The position numbers were made by a program, and so were the translations under genes. A DNA stretch of 64,000 nt from Sphingobacterium sp. UBA2700 (GTDB lineage: Bacteria > Bacteroidota > Bacteroidia > Sphingobacteriales > Sphingobacteriaceae), in contig DELI01000030.1 in the NCBI GenBank assembly GCA_002354335.1, positions 1 to 64,000 of the forward strand, in the 5' to 3' direction. Of this stretch, positions 8,734 to 18,301 are shown piece after piece; position 1 is the first letter of the stretch, and every line of letters starts with the position of its first letter. Under the pieces are notes generated by a model. The model was not told the origin of the DNA. It did no database searches and saw only the letters and a list, made by a program, of their open reading frames with translations.

Positions 8734-10026
8734 TTATCGAGTGATAACGGAAACGGCGTCGCTTTTCAGCTTCACCTTAAGCCAGCTTTCCAATCGATTA
8801 AGGTCCGCTTCATTTAGCTTATCCTTCCCATCAATCATTAAAACCGTTTGCAGGTAAGAACTATCCTTATTAACATAAACATTTTGTTTCCCTATAGAAA
8901 ATGGCGACAATTGAGGAAATAAGGTCGTAATTTCCTCAATGAGCGCCTTATCAGTAAAGGTATAAGCGGCAAGTTCGTTCCGGAGGTTCTGTATTGTAAT
9001 ATCTTTTTCGGAGACGTGCTGCGATTGCTTGTTGATTTCCGCAAGGATGTCTTTCTTAAGATCCACGCTGTCTTGACGGATCAATAACTTCGTGTTTTGT
9101 AAATCGTAATTATCCAATCGATTATTCAAATCTTTAAGCTCACTATCCGAGAAACGCTTTGCAAGAAAGGCCAATTCAATTCTTTTTTCTCTGCTATTAA
9201 ATTGCGTACGCTCATAAATCACCGTATATCCTTTGGCTGCAAACTCGTTTTGGATAAAAGTAGACACATTTTGGGTGAACTTTCTCTCCTGCAATAAACT
9301 GTATGCCAAATAGAAACTAGGCACTAACATAATAATCAAGAGGACGGTGATGGTCCTAGTTATCCGTTTCTCACGTTGAGCATCCACAAACTTAACCCTA
9401 GGGTATTTCAACAGCTTCACGATGAAAAGAGTAGAGATACAGATGAAGAAACAGTTAATTGTGTATAAATAGATTGCTCCGGAGAAATATGCGAAATTAC
9501 CGATAGCCAATCCATATCCCGCTGTACAAAGTGGAGGCATCAGGGCCGTTGCAATCGCGACTCCCGGGATCGGATTTCCTTTTTCTTTGCGCGTAATCGC
9601 AATTCCGCCAACCAAACCGCCAAAGAAAGCAATCAAAACATCATAAATATTAGGAGCAGTCCGGGCTAACAATTCCGACTGCGCCTCTTTGAAAGGACTT
9701 AACAAAAAGTATAAAAACGATACAAATAAACTTACCAAGGTCGCAATGCCTAAGTTCTTCGCAGACTTCTTCAACAAATCGAAATCGTAAGTCCCCAACG
9801 CAAATCCAGCACCAACAATAGGTCCCATCAAAGGGGAAATCAACATGGCACCGATGATTACCGCGGTAGAATTGACATTTAAACCCACCGAGGCAACAAC
9901 AATAGCACAGGCTAAAATCCATAGATTAGCGCCCTTGAAGGAAATATTCGATTTCACATTCTCCAACACAACCTCTCGAGACTCCTCTCCATAATGGAGA
10001 TTAAAGGATCGTAGTAACTTGATCAT
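8734..10026 (-). CDS. DUF389 domain-containing membrane protein
   Basis: A 430-residue integral membrane protein. The N-terminal DUF389 core has several helices and family-like stretches such as SVGLNVNSTAVIIGAMLISPLMGPIVGAGFALGTYDFDL-type sequence (about 45-85) and GVAIATALMPPLCTAGYGLAIG near 155-175. A soluble C-terminal domain of roughly 200 residues follows the last helix near 240 and is rich in charged helices and strands. The family has no firmly established function. The ATG at 10026 gives the usual N-terminus; the frame extends 13 codons further to 10065 without good support. The region upstream carries a heptamer repeat element. Confidence 0.85.
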   Translation of the reverse strand: MIKLLRSFNLHYGEESREVVLENVKSNISFKGANLWILACAIVVASVGLNVNSTAVIIGAMLISPLMGPIVGAGFALGTYDFDLLKKSAKNLGIATLVSLFVSFLYFLLSPFKEAQSELLARTAPNIYDVLIAFFGGLVGGIAITRKEKGNPIPGVAIATALMPPLCTAGYGLAIGNFAYFSGAIYLYTINCFFICISTLFIVKLLKYPRVKFVDAQREKRITRTITVLLIIMLVPSFYLAYSLLQERKFTQNVSTFIQNEFAAKGYTVIYERTQFNSREKRIELAFLAKRFSDSELKDLNNRLDNYDLQNTKLLIRQDSVDLKKDILAEINKQSQHVSEKDITIQNLRNELAAYTFTDKALIEEITTLFPQLSPFSIGKQNVYVNKDSSYLQTVLMIDGKDKLNEADLNRLESWLKVKLKSDAVSVITR

Positions 10027-10102
10027 AGATATTGCTTTATGCCGGGAAAATACGAAAATCCCCATTAAATTGGAATGTAATTTAAACCGCCAAATTTTTG
10101 AT

Positions 10103-10262
10103 TAGTAGTTAGTACTTAGTAGTTAGTATTAAGACCCTTGGCGGTTTTTAATATTAAGATGTCTTTGGACCAGGAAAAGAGCGATTTTTGGATAATCAGG
10201 ACCTGGCGTCGTAGGTCTTTATACTAAGTACTAACTACTAACTACTAAGTACTAAGTACTAC
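10103..10262. repeat. Composite inverted heptamer element
   Basis: The left end (10103-10136) is four or five TTAGTA-type heptamers ending in AAGACC. The right end starts GGTCTT at 10213 and runs through seven inverted heptamers (TACTAAG/TACTAAC). The two ends are inverted repeats of each other around a spacer of about 76 bases that contains GGACCAGGAAAAG and CAGGACCTGG. The right end overlaps the stop codon of the beta-helix gene at 10259-10261. The structure resembles a small non-autonomous repeat, but no target-site duplication can be shown. Confidence 0.8.
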
Positions 10263-12403
10263 TCAATTAATCCAATCCTATCATAAGGAATCGCCTGAAA
10301 CTTCGGTAATACCTCTTTTATCCTGATGCTATCCTTGAGATTAAAGTTCTTGTTTTTGTAATCTACAAAAGGATCGCTTTTCTCGCTATCTTTCAGGAAC
10401 AGCATATTAGAATTGACGTAATTTCCGGAAGCGAAGTTGCCGCATAGGAACGCGATGTTATTATCCGAAAAGTTGTACCGCATCGGTACAACGGCTGTAT
10501 CTAGAATGGTATGCAATTGAGGGTATGCGTCTTTGTAAACGTTAGATCGAATGTCTACGCGTTCCGTCAGTTTATTCTGAAGGTCAGCGGCCATGAGGTC
10601 AGTTTTCCATTTTTCAATGGTCCAGGGGCTATTGCCTAACGCTTGTTTGCAGTTGATAAAGATATTGTTCGTGAAATAGTTGTTATAACCGCCATTCACA
10701 TGCACAGCGCCAAATGATCCCTTATCCGTTGGGTTACCGCAGCGATTGAAAATATTGCCATAAACATAATGGCCAACGGTACCATCATCCAAATAGACTG
10801 CACAAACGCGGTTCTCGTCATCCTTATAAACATTTTCGAAATAGTTGTAACGGATCGTATTGTTCTGCTCTGCTTGGTTTCTACCGGTGTACATGGCACC
10901 CATATCAGAAGCATTTTGACAGACATTGGCAATCTTATTGTATTCAAAAAGCAAGTTGTTCCCCTGAAAACCTATCGCCATATGCGGAGCCGAATGTACG
11001 TAGCAATGTCTTACCGTATGTCCAACGCCAGTGACGCGTATCGCCGGAGCATAAGTCTTATTGAAAAGATTGAAGTTCGATATTTCACAGTTTTTAACTA
11101 GGTTATTTCCTGGCGTCAGCGTTCTATTGTCACCACCATTGATATAAATTCCTCCGGATCCCATATTGTTGATATAACAATTCTCAATGCGTACAAAGCT
11201 ATTCTGGTTCTGATTATCGATTTCTGTTTTCAAATCAGTGGGGTAGGTGTCGCCCATTGAAATAGCCCGTCCACCGAGGTTCTCAAAACGACAGTCCCGA
11301 ATAGTTACATGGCTTACATAACCCAAATAAATACCCAATCCACGGGCATACTTAAAATCGATATTCTCGATATTCAAATAATTTACCCCTTCGACGATCA
11401 GAAAAGGCTCATCAAACTGTGTCAAGCGAACATCCGTTCCACTAGCAATTGAACTGCTTGGATAAATAAACAGTCTATTGGCATCACGATCGAAATAATA
11501 TTCTCCCGGCTGATCAACCTCTTCTAAAATATTATAAAAATGAAAGCCACGAATCTTATGAGAATGCTTTAAGCCCCAATCGGAGGTATCTGCGCTGGAA
11601 TGGAAACCGTATATATGAGGATGTGTTGTGCTAATGGTCTTCTTCTTCGTATCTATAGCCTGAATCATCACATTATCATCCGCATACCCGTAGGCAAAGT
11701 ATCCATAAATCCAGATATTATCTTTTTGTTTCCAGTTCTTGACGTCGCCAATATATTTAAACTGAGCGCCATACGGATTATCCACCTTGCCGTAACGCGC
11801 AATCGACCCTTTATTTAGCACCTCAGCGATCTTAACAATAGGTTCGCCTGCATTTGGCCAACGACCTAAATCATAAGCTTCATTTTCAATAAACAACATG
11901 CTGCTCGACGGTACAAGCTCCTCAATGCTATAGCCGAATCCATGAGGAAAAAGCCCCTCGTCTACAGCAATTCCCGACGCATTGACATCGGCTACTAAAA
12001 TCTTATTTGCGGCATCCTTATGTAAGAAACTACGTTCTTTCCGATTCCTTACAGGTGCGAAATCCGACCCGTTAATTTTGATGGCTCCTGTAAAAACAAC
12101 CTCTTCATTTTGATAGGCAGCAATAATGGTCGGTTGCCCTGCGGTTCCGGACAACGCACGATCAATTCGTGCAGCCTTATTAAACGCATATTCGCCCGCC
12201 CGCAGATAAATCTTTACTGCCTCCTTTGGCTGTTTTTGTTTCATCTTTTTGGCTTTCGCGAGCGCATAATCTAAGGAATGCAAGGGCTGCTCCAACGTAC
12301 CGGTATTTTGATCATTCCCCGTCGGAGAAACAAATAGTACGATATCGGCCTTTGCCGTAGTCAGGAGAAATATTAGGATCGAAGTAAACAAGTATCTTAT
12401 CAT
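10259..12403 (-). CDS. Secreted right-handed parallel beta-helix protein
   Basis: A 714-residue secreted protein with a signal peptide (MIRYLFTSILIFLLTTAKA). The start FVSPTGNDQNTGTLEQPLHSL is the usual entry of pectate-lyase-like beta-helix enzymes. From about residue 340 there are repeated short strands with N-N-x-F/I-x-N/G patterns. The stretch GEYYFDRDANRLFIYP near 300-315 resembles proteins grouped around glycoside hydrolase family 141, but I cannot assign a substrate or catalytic residues. No SusCD pair or other carbohydrate enzyme lies next to it; the TonB-dependent receptor upstream is not followed by a SusD. Its stop codon TAG lies inside the heptamer repeat. The gap to the phosphatase gene (about 270 bases) suggests its own promoter. 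Confidence 0.82.
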   Translation of the reverse strand: MIRYLFTSILIFLLTTAKADIVLFVSPTGNDQNTGTLEQPLHSLDYALAKAKKMKQKQPKEAVKIYLRAGEYAFNKAARIDRALSGTAGQPTIIAAYQNEEVVFTGAIKINGSDFAPVRNRKERSFLHKDAANKILVADVNASGIAVDEGLFPHGFGYSIEELVPSSSMLFIENEAYDLGRWPNAGEPIVKIAEVLNKGSIARYGKVDNPYGAQFKYIGDVKNWKQKDNIWIYGYFAYGYADDNVMIQAIDTKKKTISTTHPHIYGFHSSADTSDWGLKHSHKIRGFHFYNILEEVDQPGEYYFDRDANRLFIYPSSSIASGTDVRLTQFDEPFLIVEGVNYLNIENIDFKYARGLGIYLGYVSHVTIRDCRFENLGGRAISMGDTYPTDLKTEIDNQNQNSFVRIENCYINNMGSGGIYINGGDNRTLTPGNNLVKNCEISNFNLFNKTYAPAIRVTGVGHTVRHCYVHSAPHMAIGFQGNNLLFEYNKIANVCQNASDMGAMYTGRNQAEQNNTIRYNYFENVYKDDENRVCAVYLDDGTVGHYVYGNIFNRCGNPTDKGSFGAVHVNGGYNNYFTNNIFINCKQALGNSPWTIEKWKTDLMAADLQNKLTERVDIRSNVYKDAYPQLHTILDTAVVPMRYNFSDNNIAFLCGNFASGNYVNSNMLFLKDSEKSDPFVDYKNKNFNLKDSIRIKEVLPKFQAIPYDRIGLIE

Positions 12404-12590
12404 AAAGAGACAGGTTAATGAAAGGTTTATTTGTTAGATTGAATTGAAAACAAAATAGAAATAATCTTCGTTTTTGGCAAATTAAACTTTCGTTATAATA
12501 GTGCTATAAAGATTTAGCAAAGAGACAATCCGCTAATACCTATACTGTTTGATTGGAATGTATAGTCGCTGTATTTGACGCCAATGCGTA

Positions 12591-12612
12591 GAGCCCTTTC
12601 ACTAAAGGGCTC
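12591..12612. other. Stem-loop downstream of the phosphatase gene
   Basis: The arms GAGCCCTTT (12591-12599) and AAAGGGCTC (12604-12612) pair perfectly with a 4-base loop, 63 bases after the phosphatase stop codon on the minus strand. No T-run follows, so it is a possible RNA-stabilising hairpin or weak terminator. Confidence 0.5.
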
Positions 12613-12674
12613 CGACATACAGGCTCAAACTATATAGATTCCAACAATGCAAATTCCGAAATTTAGTCCAATAT

Positions 12675-13748
12675 TTAATACGTGTACTTCATTTGATATA
12701 CTTTTCGCTCGGCATCTGATATTTCCAATCCTTCTCTGATAAACCTATCCATATCGCCATAACTCTTTTCAATCTCTGTAAATGCTGCTTCTAGATAGCT
12801 GCGATCTACCGTCAACAATGGCAACATCACTTGTGGATCGACCTTCGCAAATGCAGCTGCCATCTTCGCGTCTTTCTTTTGAGCCATTTTTGGCAGTGTG
12901 TAATAATTTGTCATTAAATACTCGTTAATAACTGTTTCCTTGTCAACTCCCAAAACTGATAACAAGAGGGCAGAGGTTAACCCGGTACGATCTTTACCGG
13001 CTGTACAGTGAAACAATGAGGGCGCTTGATTGTCTAGTAGCTCACGAACCAAAACTTTGAATTCTCTTAAATTCGAATTGATAAACGCCTTGTTTGCTGT
13101 AATCAACAAGTTTTTAGAGTCTTGAGCAGTCATATCACCGGTTTTAATCTTCTGCATAACCGCATTCATCTCTGCGGTATTATCGCCAATAAAGATCGGG
13201 TGATGAATCCAGCGGATGCTGGAAGGTAAGTTGTCTTTCGATGTGGCAATTTCCTCATCGCTTCTCAGGTCATACACTTTACTGATCTTTAGGCTCTCAA
13301 TATATGGAAACTCAGCTTCCTGAATACTCCCTAATGCATCAGCGCGATAAAACTGACCCCATTTCACTTGTTTCCCGTCCTTTGTTTTAATACCGCCAAT
13401 ATCGCGGAAGTTACTAGGCCCCACTAAAGGAATTAAGCGTTCAGTGATAACAATCGTATCTCCAGCCAGAATAGATGCAAAGTATAGGCGATCGTTCTCC
13501 TCCACAGCGACAACGCTATCCTTCGTCAAGCTGAAAGGTTTGCTATAGTCGATTGTTTCTACCGACTTGCCGATAAAATAATTACCTTGGAAATTGTGTT
13601 CCGCATAAATGCGATAAGATGTACTATTTATGCGATCTGTTCGAAAACCTTCCTCCAATGTTCTAGTGACCTTCGGAGTCTGCGCGATGATATTTAATGA
13701 TACAAGCATAAGAATGTATGTAAATGCGATATATTTTTTGAAATTCAT
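12675..13748 (-). CDS. Secreted tyrosine-protein phosphatase family protein
   Basis: A 357-residue exported protein with an N-terminal signal peptide (to IIAQ near residue 23). The catalytic Cx5R loop is HCTAGKDRTG with C248 and R254. The family entry stretch NFRDIGGIKTKDGKQVKWG near 110-130 is typical of the Y_phosphatase3 group, which removes phosphate from tyrosine or phosphoinositide-like substrates. Residues 25-100 form an extra N-terminal domain of unknown role. The gene is 10 bases downstream of the TonB-dependent receptor and is probably co-transcribed with it, which suggests a surface or periplasmic step in using a phosphorylated compound. This is inference only. Confidence 0.88.
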   Translation of the reverse strand: MNFKKYIAFTYILMLVSLNIIAQTPKVTRTLEEGFRTDRINSTSYRIYAEHNFQGNYFIGKSVETIDYSKPFSLTKDSVVAVEENDRLYFASILAGDTIVITERLIPLVGPSNFRDIGGIKTKDGKQVKWGQFYRADALGSIQEAEFPYIESLKISKVYDLRSDEEIATSKDNLPSSIRWIHHPIFIGDNTAEMNAVMQKIKTGDMTAQDSKNLLITANKAFINSNLREFKVLVRELLDNQAPSLFHCTAGKDRTGLTSALLLSVLGVDKETVINEYLMTNYYTLPKMAQKKDAKMAAAFAKVDPQVMLPLLTVDRSYLEAAFTEIEKSYGDMDRFIREGLEISDAERKVYQMKYTY

Positions 13749-13758
13749 AACCCTCTGA

Positions 13759-16623
13759 TTAAAATATCTGATAATTGATTCCCACTAATCCTCTTAAGGA
13801 GTAATACTCTAACTGTTCTACGCGACGAGAATCGCCATGGTAATAGCGCAAGGCTGCATTCGTTAGATTATTTAGCTCAGCAAAGACAGAAACTTTCCTG
13901 TTAACTCTATAGTTCGCTGAAAAATCCATAGTGAAGTTTTCACCATACCAACGATAATTCTCCGGGTTGCCTTGTACAATGGATAATGCCGATCCTTTGT
14001 AGTTGCCGGCAATGCGTGCCATAAACTTACCTTTTTCGTAGAAAATTGCCGCATTAAAAAGATGTTTTGATTGATTTGGTAGTACTTCCTTGGCAATAGT
14101 CTTTGTAACCTGCCCCTGATCGTCCAAGCTAAAGCGTGGAACCTCCATCTCAGAAGTCGTCATTGTGTAGTTGGCTTCAACTCCAAATCCATTCCAAAAA
14201 CCAGGTAGGAAAGACAAGCGTTTCGATATCCCTGCCTCAAACCCGGCTAGCCAACCACTCTCGGAATTCTCAGGTTGGGTAACACGATAAATCGTGCCAT
14301 CAATCTGTTGAAATGATTGAGACGAGTAAATTACATTGCTCAATTGCTTGTAGAAAACCCCAAAACTCGCAACACCGATATCGTCAAAATAATAAGAAGA
14401 CATGAAATCAAAATTGTGCGCGAAAGTAGGCTTTAAAGCAATATTACCACGAGAGATAACGGGAGGGATATAAATCATGTTAATATTCTCCGTTGGGTTA
14501 AGATCTGAAAAATTAGCTCTGGCGAATGTTCTCGTATAGGCTAAACGGATATTCATCGCTTCGATCGGTTGGTACTTTAAATGTGCCATCGGCAATAGCG
14601 AACCAAATTTATTGCTGTTCTCGACCTTATTGATTTCTGCGGTCGGCTTCCCATCGACGTTTTTGCGGATTACTTCATTGCCGTAGTAAGTTAAAGCAGT
14701 GTGTTCGTAACGCGCCCCTGCAATCAGTTGTAGTTTATCCGAAAGCTTTATATCGAACATTCCATAGCCCGCATAGACATCCTCATTGCCCCTGTAAAAC
14801 GCAGAAGCGGCATCTGGACTGGATTCACCTCTAGAGATATGCATGAGTTTGTTCTCCGTGATATAGCTATCCATCAAGAGCTGGTCTAACTGCGTCAAGG
14901 TAATTCCATTCAACAAAACCGAATGGTAATCAGCACCGGTCTCTTTCAAAAAACCACCATTGAAATCATAAGCCTCCGTCGCTAAACTTGCAACGGTAAT
15001 TTTCGCGCCGGTATTGGCATAGATATCCACCGGGCTACCACGACGAAGGTATTTACCCTTGAATTTACCGCCAGCTTTAAAATAAATATTATTGTTCAGT
15101 TGATATTTAAAATCTAACTCTGCGATTCTATCGCGCTCAAAACTCTGTAACTGAAGGTCCAATAATATGTTTAGCATCAAATCGGAAGACTTTACTGCCG
15201 ACTTTAACATCGGTACGAACGACTGATAATTTGAACTTTGAAATCCAGCAGGCGCATCCAGATCCAGATACATTTTGCCGTCAGAAGCAAGGTTCGCGTA
15301 ATCCACCTTGCTGGCAAACATGCTCATGCGGTAGGTTTTCTTCGGATTATCGGCATGCGACGGTTTTCTGGTCTCCATGTTGGTTTCGTAGTTGCTCAAC
15401 TTCCATTGTATATTCAACTTTTCACCCAAAGTATTATGAATACCGCCGACTTCAGCACCTAACAGTCCAATTCCCATGACGCCTTCTCGACGACGCTGGG
15501 TCAAGGTTTTGTCGGTGTAGGAAAAAGTATGCTCTAAAGCTGTCTCCTGATCCTGGAAGTCTGTTAAGATGCCCCGAAAGAATAGGGTATGGCTTGGACT
15601 GAAATTGTAGGATAACCCAGCGTTTAATCCCATGGTCGTACGTACTCCTTTATAATCGCGGAGCTCAAAACTCTCCATCGCAAAGTCATCTGGATTGTAC
15701 ATCGCTTCGGTATTATCGGTAGCCCAATTTCGCTTCCAATAGGAGCCGCCGATAATCAAGTTGAGCTTCTTCTTATAAAAATGATCCCCATACATAAAAC
15801 TACCGCTGTAAATACCCTTTTGCGCTTGTCCGTTATAGCCAGTCCCTAGGGATGCTTTTAATGTTTTGCTCACCGGCGCCGTACGGGTGACGAAGTTAAT
15901 GGAACCTCCGATCGCGTCGCCTTCCATATCCGGCGTAATCGCTTTTGACACTTGAACAAATTCGATCATTTCGGAAGGGAAGATATCTAAGGGAGAAGTT
16001 CTACTCCCCGTCGTATTGTTGGACGTACCTTCAGAAGTCGGCATCCGATTGCCGTTTACCAAGGTAGAATTCCATTGCATGGGCGTTCCGCGTACACTCG
16101 CATAGCGCCCCTCGCCATGATCGCGTTCAATAGCAATACCCTGAATACGCTGAACCGCCTCTGCAGCATTTCGATCGGGCAACTTACCAATTAAATCCGA
16201 CGCGATAACATTCATAATCGCTGGACTACTTTTCTGTATGCTTAAGGCTTTGGCCTGCGTGTTAGCCATAATGCCCTGCACAACAACTTCATCGATATCC
16301 TGAGCATCATTTCCCGTGAAGGATAAATCGCCTAGATAAACATTAAAAGGTTTCTCCAAAACATTAACTGTCTTCTCGATCGACTCATAACCCAGATAGC
16401 TGAAGACCAGCTCATAGCTACCTTGTTTGATTCCCGTAATGCGGAAAAATCCGTCTAGATTGGTTTGTGTAGCGATGCTATTGTCTTTTGTTTTAATAGT
16501 AACGCCGGGAAGTGCCGTTTTCCCATCAATAATCCTTCCCGTAATGCTGTATTGCTGTTGCGAAAATGCAGCCTGCCAGCTTAGGAATAGCAGAAAAAAT
16601 ACGAAGTAAAAAATTCTTTTCAT
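13759..16623 (-). CDS. TonB-dependent receptor with N-terminal carboxypeptidase-like domain
   Basis: A 954-residue outer membrane active importer. It has a signal peptide (MKRIFYFVFFLLFLSWQAAFSQ), a carboxypeptidase-regulatory-like domain (YSITGRIIDGKTALPGVTI through VNVLEKPFNVYLGD), a plug domain with VVVQG and LPDRNAAEAVQRIQGIAIERD, and a 22-stranded barrel ending in YQIF with a terminal aromatic. The plug sequence resembles the TonB-Xanth-Caul type more than SusC. I took the ATG at 16623 because it begins the signal peptide; 20 upstream residues in frame look non-coding. No SusD follows. It is next to a tyrosine-phosphatase-like gene and an AraC regulator on the same strand. The substrate is unknown. 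Confidence 0.93.
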   Translation of the reverse strand: MKRIFYFVFFLLFLSWQAAFSQQQYSITGRIIDGKTALPGVTIKTKDNSIATQTNLDGFFRITGIKQGSYELVFSYLGYESIEKTVNVLEKPFNVYLGDLSFTGNDAQDIDEVVVQGIMANTQAKALSIQKSSPAIMNVIASDLIGKLPDRNAAEAVQRIQGIAIERDHGEGRYASVRGTPMQWNSTLVNGNRMPTSEGTSNNTTGSRTSPLDIFPSEMIEFVQVSKAITPDMEGDAIGGSINFVTRTAPVSKTLKASLGTGYNGQAQKGIYSGSFMYGDHFYKKKLNLIIGGSYWKRNWATDNTEAMYNPDDFAMESFELRDYKGVRTTMGLNAGLSYNFSPSHTLFFRGILTDFQDQETALEHTFSYTDKTLTQRRREGVMGIGLLGAEVGGIHNTLGEKLNIQWKLSNYETNMETRKPSHADNPKKTYRMSMFASKVDYANLASDGKMYLDLDAPAGFQSSNYQSFVPMLKSAVKSSDLMLNILLDLQLQSFERDRIAELDFKYQLNNNIYFKAGGKFKGKYLRRGSPVDIYANTGAKITVASLATEAYDFNGGFLKETGADYHSVLLNGITLTQLDQLLMDSYITENKLMHISRGESSPDAASAFYRGNEDVYAGYGMFDIKLSDKLQLIAGARYEHTALTYYGNEVIRKNVDGKPTAEINKVENSNKFGSLLPMAHLKYQPIEAMNIRLAYTRTFARANFSDLNPTENINMIYIPPVISRGNIALKPTFAHNFDFMSSYYFDDIGVASFGVFYKQLSNVIYSSQSFQQIDGTIYRVTQPENSESGWLAGFEAGISKRLSFLPGFWNGFGVEANYTMTTSEMEVPRFSLDDQGQVTKTIAKEVLPNQSKHLFNAAIFYEKGKFMARIAGNYKGSALSIVQGNPENYRWYGENFTMDFSANYRVNRKVSVFAELNNLTNAALRYYHGDSRRVEQLEYYSLRGLVGINYQIF

Positions 16624-16770
16624 CACATGTTGATTTGTTGCCACAAAGAGAGAGGAAATCTCAAACGATATCGACCGCGCCAATTGGGAGGAACTTTAGC
16701 TGTATTTTTGTTTGTATAAGTAATTGGTAATAAGTGTTTTAGGTGTTGTTAAGTTTCGTTTAACAAATTA

Positions 16771-17883
16771 TTAGGAAATCTTTGATACCTTTTCTTTAAG
16801 AAACTCCGTAGGCGATTGTCCGGTCTCCATCTTGAAATACTTATTGAATGTACTCTTGGACTGAAAGCCCGATTCGTATGCCAGATTTAAAATATTCTGA
16901 TCTTCCTGAACAATCCGATGCGCATGAGCAATGAAATAGGATACTCGTTTTGAGTTGATGTATTGATAAAAATTGGAGTCCATTAAATTATTGAGGATAA
17001 TGGAAAGATCATGATTGCTGATCGATAAACTCCTGGCAAGGTCAGAATGCGCAAACTCAGGATTCAGAAAAGGCTGTTCTTTAATCATCAGTTCATCGAT
17101 CTGAGCAACGAGTGGTCGTAATCCCTCAATCTTCGCACTGTTCTTCTGATACTTTTCCTCATTCGTCTTCCTCAGAACCCCACTTAATTTGCTCGCTGTT
17201 TGTACAGATAGACCCAAACTGTCCCTATATGGATTAACAAATCTGAAATACACGATCAATAGGACGATAATCGATGAACTCGCCAGTCCCAAATAAAGAA
17301 TGAATTGATAATCAAAGGGCTTGAACAACAAAGAGCTCGAGATAAGGAAACAGAGGAAAAAATTGTAGCAAATGAAACTCAATGCCAATCCTATTTCGTT
17401 CATCCGAGCACGTTTTTTAACGCTATCCCAATATTTAACTAGCAAATAGGTGTTGCCAAGGAAACAAGCGGCAAGGATAATTCGCCGAAAATTAAACACA
17501 TAAAAATCAATCGCCTTCGCCAGTCCTTGATAATGAACAATTCCTTTATTAAAGAGCAGTTCGATCATAAATATAATTGCGGTGCTAAAGAACGGTAGAG
17601 AGAAGCAGATGAGTTCAACCCTTCGAATAGGCTTCTGGGAGAAAATATGTTTGCTATAGAGAAAGGCAAAAGTTGAAAAACCAATGGTCGACGAAATGCC
17701 GTATTCGAAATTGACTGCCGAATTTGAAAACTGAATAATCAGTTTGGAAATCAAGCCTAAGCTGCAGCAAAATAAAATAATAAAGAGAATCTGGTCTTTA
17801 TTCTCCTTTCGTTTCAAAGTCTTCGAAAAGAAAAAGCTAAAAACCACAATCTGTCCTGTTACAAGTAATAGATATGGCCCCAT
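16771..17883 (-). CDS. Membrane-bound AraC family transcriptional regulator
   Basis: A 370-residue protein with seven or eight hydrophobic segments in residues 1-215 and a C-terminal AraC-type DNA-binding domain at about 260-368. The second helix-turn-helix is recognisable as ILNLAYESGFQSKSTFNKYFKMETGQSPTEFLKE. This domain order is a common Bacteroidota design in which a membrane sensor controls a neighbouring TonB receptor locus. It lies 147 bases upstream of the receptor gene in the same direction, so it may regulate the receptor-phosphatase pair. No ligand can be deduced. Confidence 0.9.
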   Translation of the reverse strand: MGPYLLLVTGQIVVFSFFFSKTLKRKENKDQILFIILFCCSLGLISKLIIQFSNSAVNFEYGISSTIGFSTFAFLYSKHIFSQKPIRRVELICFSLPFFSTAIIFMIELLFNKGIVHYQGLAKAIDFYVFNFRRIILAACFLGNTYLLVKYWDSVKKRARMNEIGLALSFICYNFFLCFLISSSLLFKPFDYQFILYLGLASSSIIVLLIVYFRFVNPYRDSLGLSVQTASKLSGVLRKTNEEKYQKNSAKIEGLRPLVAQIDELMIKEQPFLNPEFAHSDLARSLSISNHDLSIILNNLMDSNFYQYINSKRVSYFIAHAHRIVQEDQNILNLAYESGFQSKSTFNKYFKMETGQSPTEFLKEKVSKIS

Positions 17884-18301
17884 ATCAGCAATAATAACTT
17901 TTGATTATTAACTTATTTGCAATAAATTGTTATCTAATATCATGAAACAAGCTTCAGTCTTAAAAAATAACAGACTTCAATTAAAGAAAGTGCAAAACCA
18001 ACCAAGTAGGAGAATGCTTCAAGTTACAACCCTTATAGAACCCTTGTAAACCCAATGATAATCCCAATCAAACCCGCTCCAGAGCGGGTTTGATTGGGGT
18101 AGTATTTGGTATTTGATAGTTAGTGTCTAGACCTAGGGTGGGTAAAGTTTTAGATAATAGAGATAAGATATTTGCTGTGCCGTATTAGTATGGCCATGTT
18201 GGCAGCCTTAGGTCTTTATACTAAGTACTAAATACTAACTACTATTCTATGTAGCATTTATGGAATACTTTACGTACTATGAATAACCAATAATATTCCA
18301 G
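17884..18301. repeat. Intergenic region with CCCAATC hairpin and heptamer repeats
   Basis: No gene is visible. At 18016-18100 lies a copy of the CCCAATC family: AACCC/CCCAATG direct repeats followed by a strong hairpin in which CCCAATCAAACCCGCTC pairs with GAGCGGGTTTGATTGGG (18063-18098). A degenerate heptamer stretch with TCTAGACC follows at about 18107-18175. A GGTCTT-led inverted heptamer tract (TACTAAG TACTAAA TACTAAC TACTATT) lies at about 18211-18245, before the lipoprotein gene. Confidence 0.75.

Noticed and set aside
10259..16623. Polysaccharide utilisation locus (SusCD type)
   Set aside because: No SusD-like gene follows the TonB receptor, and its plug domain looks like another receptor class.
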